The notes below the pieces were generated by a model. It was not told the origin of the DNA. It made no database searches and was given only the letters and a program-made list of their open reading frames with translations. From positions 40,604-104,603 of the forward strand of contig JBJEPQ010000019.1 in the NCBI GenBank assembly GCA_051881315.1: DNA of 64,000 nt. Direction: 5' to 3'. Below, piece after piece: positions 17,184-26,487 of the stretch (the first letter of the stretch is position 1; each line of letters opens with the position of its first letter). The translations under genes were made by a program, and so were the position numbers. Source of the DNA: CAG-488 sp051881315. Its GTDB lineage: Bacteria; Bacillota; Clostridia; Oscillospirales; Acutalibacteraceae.

Positions 17184-19467
17184 GAAAATGTCAGAAGCAA
17201 ATGAAAAAAATAAATTAACTTCTTCGATAACTGCACCCGAGGGAAAGCCGGACGGAGAAAAAAACTTCGTACCCGAAAACCCCGACGAGCTTTATTCAAA
17301 GCTGATTACGCTTGTCAGGGAGAATATGACGGAAAATGACGTTTCACTCGTTGAAAAAGCGTACTTCGTTGCAAAAAAGGCTCATGAGGGGCAGTTCAGA
17401 TTTTCGGGCGAGCCTTATATAATTCATCCAATCTCTGTCGCAATTATCCTTTATAACTTAGGTATGGACGGGGAGTCGATGGCTGCGGCCTTGCTGCACG
17501 ATGTTGTCGAAGATACGGATATGACAAAAGAGAATATTCAGGAGGAATTCGGCGAGGATGTTGCAAACCTTGTTGAGGGCGTTACAAAGCTCGGCAAGGT
17601 GCCTATCTTTACCAAGGAGGAGCAGCAGGCGGAGAATGTCCGCAAGATGCTTATGGCGATGTCGCAGGATATCCGTGTCATTATCATCAAGCTGGCAGAC
17701 CGCATACACAATATGAGAACCTTGTCTTTTATGCGACCGGATAAAAGACGTGAAAAAGCTCAGGAAACCTTAGAAATATATGCTCCCATTGCTCACCGTC
17801 TCGGTATCAGAGGCGTCAAGGAGGAGCTTGAGGATTTGGCGATCAGTTACCTTGATCCCGTTGCTTATAAGGAAATTCAGGAAAATCTTGAGCATCAGCA
17901 GTCCAAGAGAAAAGAATATCTTGACAGTATTCAGAAGAAGATCAGCGACAGAATTAAACAGGTTGTGCCCAACAGCAGTATTTCCGGCAGAATAAAGAGT
18001 GTTCACGGAATTTACCGTAAGATGTATATGCAGGGCAAGAGCTTCGACGAGATTTACGACATCTATGCCGTCAGAATTATCGTTGACGACGTTATCGACT
18101 GTTACAACTGTCTCGGAATAATTCACGATATGTTCAAGTCCATTCCCGGACGTTTCAAGGACTATATTTCAACTCCCAAGGCGAATATGTATCAGTCGCT
18201 CCATACAACTGTTATCGGCGACGAGGGTATTCCGTTTGAGGTTCAGATCAGAACATGGGAGATGCACCGCACCGCCGAATACGGTGTTGCCGCCCATTGG
18301 AAGTATAAGCTCGGAATGAACGGCAGACAGAAGTTTGAGGAGAAATTCTCGTGGATCCGTCAGCTTCTTGAGAGCCAGAACGTTTCGGAAAATCCGCAGG
18401 ATATCGTCAACACGATCAAAACCGACCTCGTTCAGGAGGAGGTTTTCGTGTTCACACCGAAGGGAAGCGTTATCAATCTTCCCGCAGGCTCTACCGTTGT
18501 TGACTTTGCCTATGCTATCCATTCGGCGGTCGGCAACAGAATGGTCGGAGCCAAGGTGGACGGCAGAATAGTTCCGATAGATTATGTTGTCAAGACGGGT
18601 GAGATCGTTGAGATTGTAACCTCGTCACAGCAGAATAAAGGACCGAGCCGTGACTGGCTCAAATTCGTCAAGACAAGCGGCGCAAGAAATAAGATCCGCT
18701 CATGGTTCAAGAAAGAACGCAGGGAGGAAAACATTCTTGAGGGCAAAATGGAGGTTGAGCGTGAGTTCAAGCGCAACTTTATCCGCCTGACGGATCAGCA
18801 GTTTGAAAAGTTTGTTCTTGAGATCGCACAGCGCCAGCGTTTTAACAGCGCCGACGATTTCTTTGCCGCCATCGGCTACGGCGGAATTTCAATCAACAAG
18901 CTGATGCCGCATATCAAGGACGAATATGTCAAGGAGTTTAAACAGCCCGAGCCCGTTGAGGAGGATGTTATCAAGATATCCAAGCCTGCTCAGCAAAAGC
19001 GGACAAAAAGTCAGGAGGGCGTTGTTATCGAGGGCATCGACAACTGCCTTATAAAGCTTTCCAAGTGCTGCAGTCCCCTGCCGGGCGACAATATAATCGG
19101 ATTTATCACAAGAGGACACGGAGTTTCCATACACAAGCGTGACTGCACGAACGTGCCGAAGGTCATTGAGCTTTCCGACGAGCCTGACAGATGGATCGCC
19201 GCAAGCTGGGATAATTCCGCCAAGGAGGACTTTACGGCAACGGTTTCGCTTGTCTGTCTTGACCGTGTCGGATTGATGGCAGATATTTCAAAAATGATAG
19301 CCGATATGCGTGTTATGATCTACGGAATTAACACAAAGAGCAAAAAGGACGGCAGAGCCTCGCTTGAGCTGACGATCGGCGTAAACGGAAAAGAGCATCT
19401 GAACAGCGTTATGGCAAAGCTCAGAAAAATAAACGGCGTTCTTGATATCGAAAGAGCCAACAGCTAA
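17170..19467 (+). CDS. relA: Bifunctional (p)ppGpp synthetase/hydrolase (RelA/SpoT)
   Basis: Makes and degrades the stringent-response alarmone. Domain order in 765 aa: HD hydrolase with HPISVAIIL and LLHDVVEDT; synthetase with GRIKSVHGIYRKM and the YQSLHT motif near the catalytic site; TGS with VFTPKGSVINLPAGSTVVDFAYAIH; a Zn-finger/helical region with CCSPLPGD and HKRDC; and a C-terminal ACT domain. Intact HD residues suggest hydrolase activity is kept. The ATG at 17170 overlaps recJ by 14 bases. The in-frame ATG at 17188, just after recJ, is an equally plausible start. dtd follows 24 bases later, as in Bacillus. Confidence 0.95.
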   Translation: MPSGKKMSEANEKNKLTSSITAPEGKPDGEKNFVPENPDELYSKLITLVRENMTENDVSLVEKAYFVAKKAHEGQFRFSGEPYIIHPISVAIILYNLGMDGESMAAALLHDVVEDTDMTKENIQEEFGEDVANLVEGVTKLGKVPIFTKEEQQAENVRKMLMAMSQDIRVIIIKLADRIHNMRTLSFMRPDKRREKAQETLEIYAPIAHRLGIRGVKEELEDLAISYLDPVAYKEIQENLEHQQSKRKEYLDSIQKKISDRIKQVVPNSSISGRIKSVHGIYRKMYMQGKSFDEIYDIYAVRIIVDDVIDCYNCLGIIHDMFKSIPGRFKDYISTPKANMYQSLHTTVIGDEGIPFEVQIRTWEMHRTAEYGVAAHWKYKLGMNGRQKFEEKFSWIRQLLESQNVSENPQDIVNTIKTDLVQEEVFVFTPKGSVINLPAGSTVVDFAYAIHSAVGNRMVGAKVDGRIVPIDYVVKTGEIVEIVTSSQQNKGPSRDWLKFVKTSGARNKIRSWFKKERREENILEGKMEVEREFKRNFIRLTDQQFEKFVLEIAQRQRFNSADDFFAAIGYGGISINKLMPHIKDEYVKEFKQPEPVEEDVIKISKPAQQKRTKSQEGVVIEGIDNCLIKLSKCCSPLPGDNIIGFITRGHGVSIHKRDCTNVPKVIELSDEPDRWIAASWDNSAKEDFTATVSLVCLDRVGLMADISKMIADMRVMIYGINTKSKKDGRASLELTIGVNGKEHLNSVMAKLRKINGVLDIERANS

Positions 19468-19491
19468 AGATAGAATATAAGAGGATTTTTT

Positions 19492-19953
19492 ATGAAAGCA
19501 GTAGTTCAAAGAGTAAAATCGTCCGCAGTCGTTGTTGACGGCGAAACAATAGGTGAGATCGGACGGGGATATAATGTCCTTTTAGGAGTTTTTCCCGACG
19601 ATACAAAAAAGGACGCAGAGATACTTGCCGCAAAGATAGCAAAACTGCGTGTCTTTGAGGACGAGGACGAAAAGATGAATTTGTCGATCATGGATATCGG
19701 CGGTGAGGTGCTTGCAATTTCGCAGTTTACGCTGTGTGCGGACATCAAGAAAGGCAACCGTCCCTCGTTCATTACCGCCGCAAAGCCCGAATATGCCAAC
19801 GAGCTTTATGAATACTTTATGGAACAGCTCAAAGCAAACGGCATAAAAAAGGTTGAACACGGCTCATTCGGAGCGGATATGCAGGTCGAGATACACAATG
19901 ACGGCCCCGTGACGATAATTATGGACACTACAATTTGGAATAAGAGGGATTGA
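19492..19953 (+). CDS. dtd: D-aminoacyl-tRNA deacylase
   Basis: Hydrolyses D-aminoacyl-tRNA (D-Tyr and others), protecting translation. The 153-aa protein has the standard length and signature motifs: the QRV start, the catalytic SQFTL region and the C-terminal NDGPVTIIMDT cross-subunit motif (usual form NxGPVT). GAGG lies upstream of the ATG. It is the third member of the recJ-relA-dtd block, with the MBL gene one base downstream. Confidence 0.95.
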   Translation: MKAVVQRVKSSAVVVDGETIGEIGRGYNVLLGVFPDDTKKDAEILAAKIAKLRVFEDEDEKMNLSIMDIGGEVLAISQFTLCADIKKGNRPSFITAAKPEYANELYEYFMEQLKANGIKKVEHGSFGADMQVEIHNDGPVTIIMDTTIWNKRD

Positions 19954-19954
19954 A

Positions 19955-20587
19955 ATGACGGTTGAAACACTTGTTCTCGGTCCCGTAAGTGCCAATACCT
20001 ACATTGTCACGGACGATGTAAGCGGCGAAACAGCGGTGATCGATTGCGGCGAATGTACCGCAGAGCTGCTTGAAAAGCTCAGCGACAAAAATGTAAAATA
20101 TATTCTTCTGACCCACGGTCACGCTGACCATATCCTCGGAGTTTACGGTCTCAGGCAGGCCTTTCCCGAAGCGAAGATCGTTATTCACAGGGAGGATGCG
20201 ATCTGTCTTACGGACGAAAGATTCAGCCTCGGAGTAAGTATTGCTCCCGGCAGGCAGAAAAATACCGAAGCCGATATCACGGTGGACGAGGGCGACCGGA
20301 TAACTCTCGGAAGCCTTGTTTTCACCGTTATGCACACTCCCGGTCACACCAAGGGAAGCGTATGCTACTATGTTGAGAGCGAGCGTGCTCTCTTTACGGG
20401 CGACACTCTTTTCTGCCTTACCGTGGGCAGGACCGATCTCTACGGCGGAAACGATGATGAAATGTATGCTTCAATCAAAAGGCTTTATGAAATGCCGGGA
20501 GATTATGCGATATATACAGGTCACAACAGATCAACAACGATGGAATACGAAAGAAGAAGAAACAGATATATGAGGAGATTTAAATGA
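19955..20587 (+). CDS. MBL-fold hydrolase (glyoxalase II-like)
   Basis: A 210-aa metallo-beta-lactamase-fold hydrolase. The metal-binding motif THGHADH is at about residues 51-57. A second ligand His lies in HTPGHTKGS, Asp in FTGDTLF, and the last His in YTGHNRST. The short length and lack of a C-terminal substrate-binding domain match the YcbL/YqgX-like group often labelled hydroxyacylglutathione hydrolase, though glutathione use is doubtful in this lineage. It is one base after dtd and overlaps the HemZ-like gene (ATGA). Confidence 0.88.
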   Translation: MTVETLVLGPVSANTYIVTDDVSGETAVIDCGECTAELLEKLSDKNVKYILLTHGHADHILGVYGLRQAFPEAKIVIHREDAICLTDERFSLGVSIAPGRQKNTEADITVDEGDRITLGSLVFTVMHTPGHTKGSVCYYVESERALFTGDTLFCLTVGRTDLYGGNDDEMYASIKRLYEMPGDYAIYTGHNRSTTMEYERRRNRYMRRFK

Positions 20588-22035
20588 TACTCAGGGTCGT
20601 CGATCATCAATTTCATTATGAAATGGAAAACCTTTGCAGGGTTTTCTATCCTCACGAAACGATCCGTGTTATCAGGGAGTACAACGGTGAAACCGACAAA
20701 ATAACCGTCACAACCGAGCTTTGCGGTGAATACCTTGTTAAAGTCAGCGTTGATATTGACGGAGAAATCGGCGAAAAGGAGAAGATTGTTGCCGATTTTG
20801 ACGACTGCGAGAGGGAAATGGCGATCCTGCTTTTCTCTCTGCTTTCCGAAAAAACGGGTTACACTCCGAAATGGGGCATACTTACGGGTGTAAGACCGTC
20901 AAAGCTGATGAACACTCTGATCTCCGACTTTGGCGACGAGGGCGCAAAGGCTTATTTTAAAGATAAGCTGCTTGTAAGCGAGAACAAAACCGAGCTTGCC
21001 TATTCCGTTGCCAAGGCAGAGGAAAGAATAATGTCCCTCTCCGACGAAAAAAGCTTCAGTCTCTATGTTTCGATCCCTTTCTGCCCGACAAGGTGCAACT
21101 ATTGCTCATTCGTTTCCCATTCCATAGCTCAGGCGAAAAAGCTTTTGCCCGAATATGTTGAAAACCTTTGCAGGGAAATAAAAATGACGGCGGATATCGC
21201 CAACGATCTGGGCTTGAGGCTTGAATCAATTTACTGGGGCGGCGGCACACCGACCACCCTCCCGGCTCAGGATATTGAAAGAATCTGCGCCGAGATAAAC
21301 GCAGATTTTGACCTTTCCGATATCCGTGAATATACGATTGAGGCAGGCAGACCTGATACGGTTACGCCCGAAAAGCTCAGGGTGATAAAGTCGGCAGGTG
21401 TCGGAAGAATAAGCATAAATCCGCAGACCTTTAACGACGATGTTCTCAAGGCGATCGGCAGACGTCACACCGTCGATGATTTTATGCGTGTGTTCACCGA
21501 AGCAAGGAACGCAGGCTTTGACAATATCAATACCGATCTTATCGCAGGTCTGACGGACGACACCTACGAAAGCTTTTGCAATTCCGTTGACAGGGCGATT
21601 GAGCTGAATCCCGAAAACATCACCCTGCACACCCTCGCTCTCAAGCGTTCATCGACTATCGTAACTCACGGAGTTGATGTTCAGAACGGTGAAACCGCAA
21701 ATAAAATGCTGGAATATGCTCAGAATAAGTTCTATTCATCGGGGTACAGACCGTACTATATGTATAGGCAGTCACGCTCACTCGGCAATCTTGAGAATGT
21801 CGGCTGGTGCAAGGAGGGCTATGAGTGCCTTTACAACGTGTTTATGATGGAGGAGTGCCACACGGTGCTTGCCGTCGGTGCAGGAGCGGTCACCAAGCTC
21901 AAAGATCCGTACAGCCGAAACATTGAGAGAATTTTTAACTACAAATACCCGTACGAATATAATTCGAGATTTGATGTCCTTGCCGGGCGCAAGGAGCAGA
22001 TCAGGGATTTTTATCAACGAATACAGAGGTGCTGA
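20584..22035 (+). CDS. hemZ: HemZ-like radical SAM protein (coproporphyrinogen dehydrogenase family)
   Basis: A 483-aa radical SAM enzyme with the cluster motif CPTRCNYCSF (CxxxCxxC) around residues 168-175, followed by YWGGGTPTTL (SAM-binding GGE equivalent). A long N-terminal extension of about 160 residues contains TGVRPSKL, characteristic of the HemZ subgroup. It is annotated in Bacillus as oxygen-independent coproporphyrinogen III dehydrogenase, but many Clostridia lacking haem synthesis carry it, so the substrate may be different. The start overlaps the MBL stop by four bases. The kinase-like gene begins immediately after its stop. Confidence 0.88.
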   Translation: MILRVVDHQFHYEMENLCRVFYPHETIRVIREYNGETDKITVTTELCGEYLVKVSVDIDGEIGEKEKIVADFDDCEREMAILLFSLLSEKTGYTPKWGILTGVRPSKLMNTLISDFGDEGAKAYFKDKLLVSENKTELAYSVAKAEERIMSLSDEKSFSLYVSIPFCPTRCNYCSFVSHSIAQAKKLLPEYVENLCREIKMTADIANDLGLRLESIYWGGGTPTTLPAQDIERICAEINADFDLSDIREYTIEAGRPDTVTPEKLRVIKSAGVGRISINPQTFNDDVLKAIGRRHTVDDFMRVFTEARNAGFDNINTDLIAGLTDDTYESFCNSVDRAIELNPENITLHTLALKRSSTIVTHGVDVQNGETANKMLEYAQNKFYSSGYRPYYMYRQSRSLGNLENVGWCKEGYECLYNVFMMEECHTVLAVGAGAVTKLKDPYSRNIERIFNYKYPYEYNSRFDVLAGRKEQIRDFYQRIQRC

Positions 22036-22944
22036 ATGGCATACTTTACTTTAAACGATATAAATAAAAATGTTGAGTCGAATGTTGAATCGTTTATCAA
22101 CGATGCCGAGAGCCGATTTGAAAGCTCCGTCTCCGAGCTTGCGGATCGGTTTAGCTCCGACTGCGACATTGTTCTGCTTGCAGGTCCCAGCTCGTCGGGC
22201 AAGACCACGACAGCAGGCAAAATAGCTCAGAAGATAAAAAACAGCGGCAGAAACGCATATACCCTGTCGCTGGACGACTATTACAGAAACGCCGCCGATA
22301 TTCCTGTGACGGCTGAGGGACTGAAGGACTTTGAGAATGTCAGCGCACTGGATATTGACCTTATTCACAAGACCTTCAGCGACCTGATTGAAAAAAGAAC
22401 GGCTCAGGTGCCCGAATTTGATTTTGTCAGCGGAACGAGAAAGTCCGAGACCAAAAGGATGGAGCTGAAAAAGGACGATTTGATAATCGTTGAGGGTATC
22501 CATGCCCTCAACCCTATAATCACAAAAGGACTTGATGAAAGTCATATCACGAAAGTTTATATCAGCGTTTCGTCAAGAGTGACCGACGATTCAGGCAGGG
22601 TGATTTTCAGCAAGAGAAATCTTCGCCTTGTCCGCAGAATGATAAGGGATTATCATTACAGAAACACCTCGGTTGAAAAGACGCTTTCCCAATGGTCCGA
22701 GGTGCTCAAGGGCGAGAATAAATATATCTTCCCGTTTGAGAGGAACTCAAGCTTCAGAATTGACTCCTTCCACCCGTATGAGCCGTGCCTTTTCAAGAGC
22801 GAAGCCGTTGAATTGCTCAAAAGCGTGGGGGAGGACAGCGACGTGTATCCGATAGCCTCCGAGCTGAAAAACAGCTTCTCGGAGCTTGACACAATAGATA
22901 TGTCAAAGCTTCCTGCAAATTCTTTACTCAGAGAATTTGTTTAA
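22036..22944 (+). CDS. Uridine kinase/phosphoribulokinase-family nucleoside kinase, short form
   Basis: A 302-aa P-loop kinase. Walker A GPSSSGKTTTAG lies around residues 53-64, followed by SLDDYYRNAAD (the uridine-kinase DDFY-type motif), VEGIHALNP (Walker B-like) and an arginine-rich LRLVRRMIRDY lid. Most clostridial relatives carry an N-terminal TGS-like segment and reach about 550 aa; this one begins directly with a 50-residue helix before the kinase domain. The substrate, likely a nucleoside, is inferred from the family. GAGGTG lies just before the ATG inside the hemZ end. Confidence 0.82.
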   Translation: MAYFTLNDINKNVESNVESFINDAESRFESSVSELADRFSSDCDIVLLAGPSSSGKTTTAGKIAQKIKNSGRNAYTLSLDDYYRNAADIPVTAEGLKDFENVSALDIDLIHKTFSDLIEKRTAQVPEFDFVSGTRKSETKRMELKKDDLIIVEGIHALNPIITKGLDESHITKVYISVSSRVTDDSGRVIFSKRNLRLVRRMIRDYHYRNTSVEKTLSQWSEVLKGENKYIFPFERNSSFRIDSFHPYEPCLFKSEAVELLKSVGEDSDVYPIASELKNSFSELDTIDMSKLPANSLLREFV

Positions 22945-22970
22945 GCATTTGTAAAATGTTTTGAAAAATA

Positions 22971-22999
22971 TTGATAATTCAGTTTTTTTATGGTAAAAT
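22971..22999 (+). promoter_or_regulatory. Promoter of the yabM-mazG region
   Basis: TTGATA (22971-22976) and TAAAAT (22994-22999) with a 17-base spacer, 70 bases before the flippase-like gene. Confidence 0.6.
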
Positions 23000-23068
23000 A
23001 AATTTCACCGATTTTTTATAGATAAATGTTTTCTTTATTATATAGAGATCTGAACAGGAGGAAACACG

Positions 23069-24853
23069 ATGGCTGAGGAAAAGTCAGGTAAAAAGTCTCA
23101 ATCGCTGTTGAGCGGAGCCTTTATACTTGTTGTTGCCACAATTCTCGTTAAGGTTATAGGAGCGTTATTCAAAATACCGCTTTCCATGCTGATCGGAGAG
23201 GTCGGCAGAGGATATTTCAGCACGGCATATGAGATTTACACTCCGCTTTATTCAATATCAATGGCAGGCTTGCCTGTCGCTGTTTCAAGGCTTGTTGCCA
23301 AGGAACGCTCACTCGGTAATTTCCGTGATGTCAGAATGATAAGGCGCGTCGCAAGGCGGCTGTTTCTTATCATGGGTGTGCTCGGCACGGTTCTGCTTCT
23401 GCTGATAGCTTATCCGTACACAAAATACGTTGTCGGCTTTGTTGAGAATGTTTACTGCGTCCTTGCCATTGCACCGTCAATCTTTTTCTGCTGCTGTATG
23501 TCAACCTACAGAGGTTACTACGAGGGTATGCAGAATATGGTGCCAACGGCGATATCCGAGGTTATCGAGGTTGTCGGCAAGCTTGTTGTCGGTCTCGGCG
23601 CAAGCTATATTCTTCTCAAAACTCAGCTTGCCAAGTTTGCGGCAGGTCAGCCTGTCTTCGGCGCTGTCAGGGCGACCGAGGAGGAAGCTCTTGCCGCCAT
23701 TTATCCTTTTGCCGCCGCAGCGGCAGTTCTCGGAGTTACCTCCGGTACGATTCTCGGTCTTATCTACCTCGTTATCAGGCATAAGATTGCCGGCGACGGA
23801 ATTACAAAGTCGGAGCTTTTAGCTTCACCCAAGCCGCAGAGCGGCAGAACGCTTGCCAAGATAATTATTATGACGGCTCTGCCGATTGCGGCAAGCTCTC
23901 TTGTTACCAATATCACAAACCTCATCGACGCCGCAACAATTCAGAACAGACTTAAATATGCTTTTGAAAAAGCACCCGATGTTATCAACGCTCTTTACGG
24001 CGCAGAGTTTGAGGCTATGAAAATTGCCGATTCTCAGGTTGTAAAATATATCTACGGAATTTACAACGAGGTTCTTGACTTCAAAAATCTAATTCCGACC
24101 ATCACAATGACGCTCGGAATTAGTGCAATTCCCGTGCTTTCTGCGGCGTGGGCAAACCGCCAGCGCAACGATATCAAGGTTGCCGTTGAGTCGGTTATCA
24201 GGGTAACGATGCTCATCTCTCTCCCGACAGGCTTCGGTCTCGCGGCTGTCGCCCACTCGCTTCTGGATATGTTCTATCCTGCGGCTACGGCTAATATAGG
24301 CGCACCGATACTTGCGGTTTATGGCTGTACAATATTCATCTTTGCCGTTTCGTCACCGATAACGAGTATGCTCCAGGGACTCGGCAGAACCGATATTCCG
24401 CTAAAGTCGCTGATCGTCGGCGCAGTAATAAAAATTGTGCTCAACTATGTGCTTATCGGAAATCCGCATATCAATATTCAGGGTGCTCCGATCGCTTCAA
24501 TCGCCTGCTATCTCGTTGTTGTGATAATCAATATGTATTCGATCATCAAGCTCACGGGAGTGAAGATCAACTTTATGTCGGTTTTCATCAAGCCTTGCAT
24601 CTGCTCGGCGATCAGTGCTGTCGTAGCTTTCCTGACCAATCTTGTATTCGGCAAGTTCCTCGGCAATCTCGGCAATCCCGACGGAATGTTTAACGGAAAC
24701 TCCGTTGCTCTGATAATCGCCGTCATTGCGGCAGTTATTTCGTACGTTATTACTATACTTCTTTTCAAGGGAATTTCAAAAGATGACCTCCTTATGATAC
24801 CAAAGGGAGAAAAAATTGCCGAAGCCCTTGAAAAACGAGGATTTTTAGGTTAA
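23069..24853 (+). CDS. MOP-superfamily flippase-like protein (SpoVB/YabM group)
   Basis: A 594-aa polytopic protein with about 14 hydrophobic segments, of the polysaccharide-biosynthesis/SpoVB branch of the MOP superfamily (relatives of MurJ). Characteristic pieces are the N-terminal KVIGALFKIPLSMLIGEVGRGYFSTAYEIY and a central AASSLVTNITNLIDAA. Such proteins flip lipid-linked precursors (lipid II or similar) across the membrane. SpoVB acts in spore cortex assembly. In B. subtilis the relative yabM stands directly before yabN (mazG), as here. AGGAGG precedes the ATG. A distinct flippase, probably for the surface polysaccharide, is at 37077-38594. Confidence 0.85.
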   Translation: MAEEKSGKKSQSLLSGAFILVVATILVKVIGALFKIPLSMLIGEVGRGYFSTAYEIYTPLYSISMAGLPVAVSRLVAKERSLGNFRDVRMIRRVARRLFLIMGVLGTVLLLLIAYPYTKYVVGFVENVYCVLAIAPSIFFCCCMSTYRGYYEGMQNMVPTAISEVIEVVGKLVVGLGASYILLKTQLAKFAAGQPVFGAVRATEEEALAAIYPFAAAAAVLGVTSGTILGLIYLVIRHKIAGDGITKSELLASPKPQSGRTLAKIIIMTALPIAASSLVTNITNLIDAATIQNRLKYAFEKAPDVINALYGAEFEAMKIADSQVVKYIYGIYNEVLDFKNLIPTITMTLGISAIPVLSAAWANRQRNDIKVAVESVIRVTMLISLPTGFGLAAVAHSLLDMFYPAATANIGAPILAVYGCTIFIFAVSSPITSMLQGLGRTDIPLKSLIVGAVIKIVLNYVLIGNPHINIQGAPIASIACYLVVVIINMYSIIKLTGVKINFMSVFIKPCICSAISAVVAFLTNLVFGKFLGNLGNPDGMFNGNSVALIIAVIAAVISYVITILLFKGISKDDLLMIPKGEKIAEALEKRGFLG

Positions 24854-24859
24854 AATAAT

Positions 24860-25663
24860 ATGGATATGAAAAACGGATTTGAATTTAAAGAGAAATACAA
24901 CGTTTACGATCTTGTTGAGATCATGAGAATACTCCGCTCCGAGGGCGGCTGTCCCTGGGACATCAAGCAGACTCACGAGAGCATCAAGAAAAATCTCATC
25001 GAGGAGACATATGAGACGATCGAAGCGATCAATAAGAACGATCCCGATATGCTTCGTGAGGAGCTCGGAGATGTGCTGATGCAGGTGGTTTTCCACACTC
25101 AGATCGAGAGGGAAAAGGGCGTCTTTGATATTGACGACGTTGCCGATGAAAACTGCAAAAAGTTGATCGAGCGTCATCCCCATGTTTTCGGAGAGGTCAA
25201 TGTTAATTCGGTTGACGATGTGCTGACAAATTGGGACGCTATCAAAAGAAAGTCCAAGGGGCAGAAATCAACCTCACAGGCGATCGACTCGGTTCCGAGG
25301 GAGCTTCCTGCACTTATGAGAGCTGCGAAAATTCAGTCCAAAGCCGCAAAGGCAGGCTTTGACTGGGACGAGGTCGGCGGTGCGCTTGACAAGCTTTCCG
25401 AGGAGATCGCAGAGCTTAAAGAAGCGATCGCAAACGGAGATAAGGATAACATCAATGAAGAGCTCGGCGACGTTCTTTTCTCCGCCGTCAATGTTTCCCG
25501 CTTTGTCGATGCCGATGCCGAAGAGTCTCTCACCGACGCAACGGACAAGTTTGTTGCACGTTTCAAGACTGTTGAAAAGCTTGCCCGTGAAAGAAATATA
25601 GATATGAAGCAGTCGGATATCGAAACGCTTGACAGGCTTTGGGACGAAGCCAAACAAAACTAA
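24860..25663 (+). CDS. mazG: Nucleoside triphosphate pyrophosphohydrolase MazG (YabN-like)
   Basis: Hydrolyses (d)NTPs to monophosphates and PPi. The 267 aa hold two MazG repeats: the first with CPWDIKQTHESI, EETYE and EELGDVLMQVVFH (EExxE/ExxD metal sites), the second with EEIAELKEAI and EELGDVLFSAVN. Unlike Bacillus YabN it has no N-terminal tetrapyrrole-methylase domain, so it corresponds to the C-terminal half only. Its position between the yabM-like gene and HU/yabO reproduces the yab cluster. The ribosome site is weak. Confidence 0.93.
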   Translation: MDMKNGFEFKEKYNVYDLVEIMRILRSEGGCPWDIKQTHESIKKNLIEETYETIEAINKNDPDMLREELGDVLMQVVFHTQIEREKGVFDIDDVADENCKKLIERHPHVFGEVNVNSVDDVLTNWDAIKRKSKGQKSTSQAIDSVPRELPALMRAAKIQSKAAKAGFDWDEVGGALDKLSEEIAELKEAIANGDKDNINEELGDVLFSAVNVSRFVDADAEESLTDATDKFVARFKTVEKLARERNIDMKQSDIETLDRLWDEAKQN

Positions 25664-25748
25664 TCAATTCAAATGATATGCTTTAAGGCTGACGAATGGT
25701 GCTTCGGAGACCTTGGAGATTTCATAATAAAAAACTGGAGGAATTACA

Positions 25749-26021
25749 ATGAATAAGACAGAATTTATCAACGCAGTTGCCGCTAAGGGTGAAATGGACA
25801 AGAAGGCTGCCGAGAAAGCAGTCAACGCTGTTATCGCCGCAACAACTGACGCACTCAAGAACGGTGAGAAGATCCAGCTTGTTGGCTTCGGCACATTCGA
25901 GATCAGAGAGCGTTCAGAGAAGCAGGCTCGCAACCCCAGAACAGGCGAAACAATGACTGTTCCCGCAAGCAAGGTACCGGCTTTCAAGGCAGGTAAGGCT
26001 CTCAAGGACGCTGTTAAATAA
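25749..26021 (+). CDS. HU-family DNA-binding protein
   Basis: A 90-aa histone-like nucleoid protein that bends DNA as a dimer. It shows the full HU pattern: MNKTEFI start, helical N-terminal half, GFGTFEIRERSEKQARNPRTGE for the DNA-embracing arms, and VPAFKAGKALKDAV at the C-terminus. A strong GGAGG ribosome site, optimal codon use and a following terminator indicate high expression. The 85-base leader after mazG holds no clear promoter boxes. HU between mazG and the S4 protein is a common clostridial arrangement. Confidence 0.96.
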   Translation: MNKTEFINAVAAKGEMDKKAAEKAVNAVIAATTDALKNGEKIQLVGFGTFEIRERSEKQARNPRTGETMTVPASKVPAFKAGKALKDAVK

Positions 26022-26044
26022 TTCTATTTTAGTTCGATTGTAAT

Positions 26045-26080
26045 GGGCAGGGCAAACAAAAATGTCCTGCCTCTGTTTTT
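26045..26080 (+). terminator. Terminator after HU
   Basis: A 9-bp stem (26045-26053 with 26064-26072, G-U pairs included) around a 10-base loop is followed by TTTTTT. Confidence 0.8.
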
Positions 26081-26098
26081 TAAATTTTGAATAAAACC

Positions 26099-26217
26099 GC
26101 CCACGGCACATTTTTCGTTCGGGGCAGTACCTTTGTACAGCACCGCTCGCTGCAAAAAGCACCGTGAACGGTTTTCTTGCAAAATTTTTTAAAGGTAACT
26201 GCCCACGGCACATTTAT
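26099..26217 (+). repeat. Dispersed intergenic repeat, copy B with inverted partial copy C
   Basis: 26099-26134 repeats copy A at 983-1020: GCCCACGGCACATTTTTCG followed by TTCGGGGCAGTACCTTT. At 26191-26204, AAAGGTAACTGCCC is the inverted complement of the repeat's right end. It is followed directly by GCCCACGGCACATTT (ending at 26217), a direct copy of its left end. The right-end sequences face each other across about 56 bases, so the RNA could fold into a large hairpin. No gene is visible; the structure resembles a tiny MITE-like or BIME-like element between HU and the S4-protein gene. Confidence 0.6.
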
Positions 26218-26244
26218 GTTTCACCGAAAGGATCGGATAAGAAT

Positions 26245-26487
26245 ATGAGACTGGATAAATATCTCAAGGTTTCCCGTGTTATCAAGCGCAGAACTATTGC
26301 CAACGAGGTGTGCGACGCAAAGCACGTCCTTGTCAACGGCAAGATTGCCCGTGCTTCGTACGACGTCAAGGAGAATGATGTCATCGAGATAACCATGGGC
26401 TCGAACACTACCAAAATTCAGGTCACCAAGGTTACGGAGCACGCCAACAAGGACGATGCGGCTTTGATGTATAGGGTAATAGATTGA
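26245..26487 (+). CDS. rqcP: S4-domain RNA-binding protein (RqcP/YabO/HslR-like)
   Basis: An 80-aa protein that is almost entirely an S4 RNA-binding domain: MRLDKYLKVSRVIKRRTIAN, then HVLVNGKIARASYDVKENDVIEI. Relatives (RqcP in Bacillus) bind 50S subunits with RqcH in ribosome-associated quality control. The gene sits immediately before yabP, as yabO does. The ATG at 26245 matches relatives and has GGAT-rich ribosome-site sequence upstream. A longer in-frame start at 26164 would lie inside the repeat element and add unrelated residues. Confidence 0.88.
   Translation: MRLDKYLKVSRVIKRRTIANEVCDAKHVLVNGKIARASYDVKENDVIEITMGSNTTKIQVTKVTEHANKDDAALMYRVID

Noticed and set aside
26164..26244. Longer start for the S4-domain protein
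   Set aside because: The extra residues come from the repeat element and are not found in this family's usual N-terminus.
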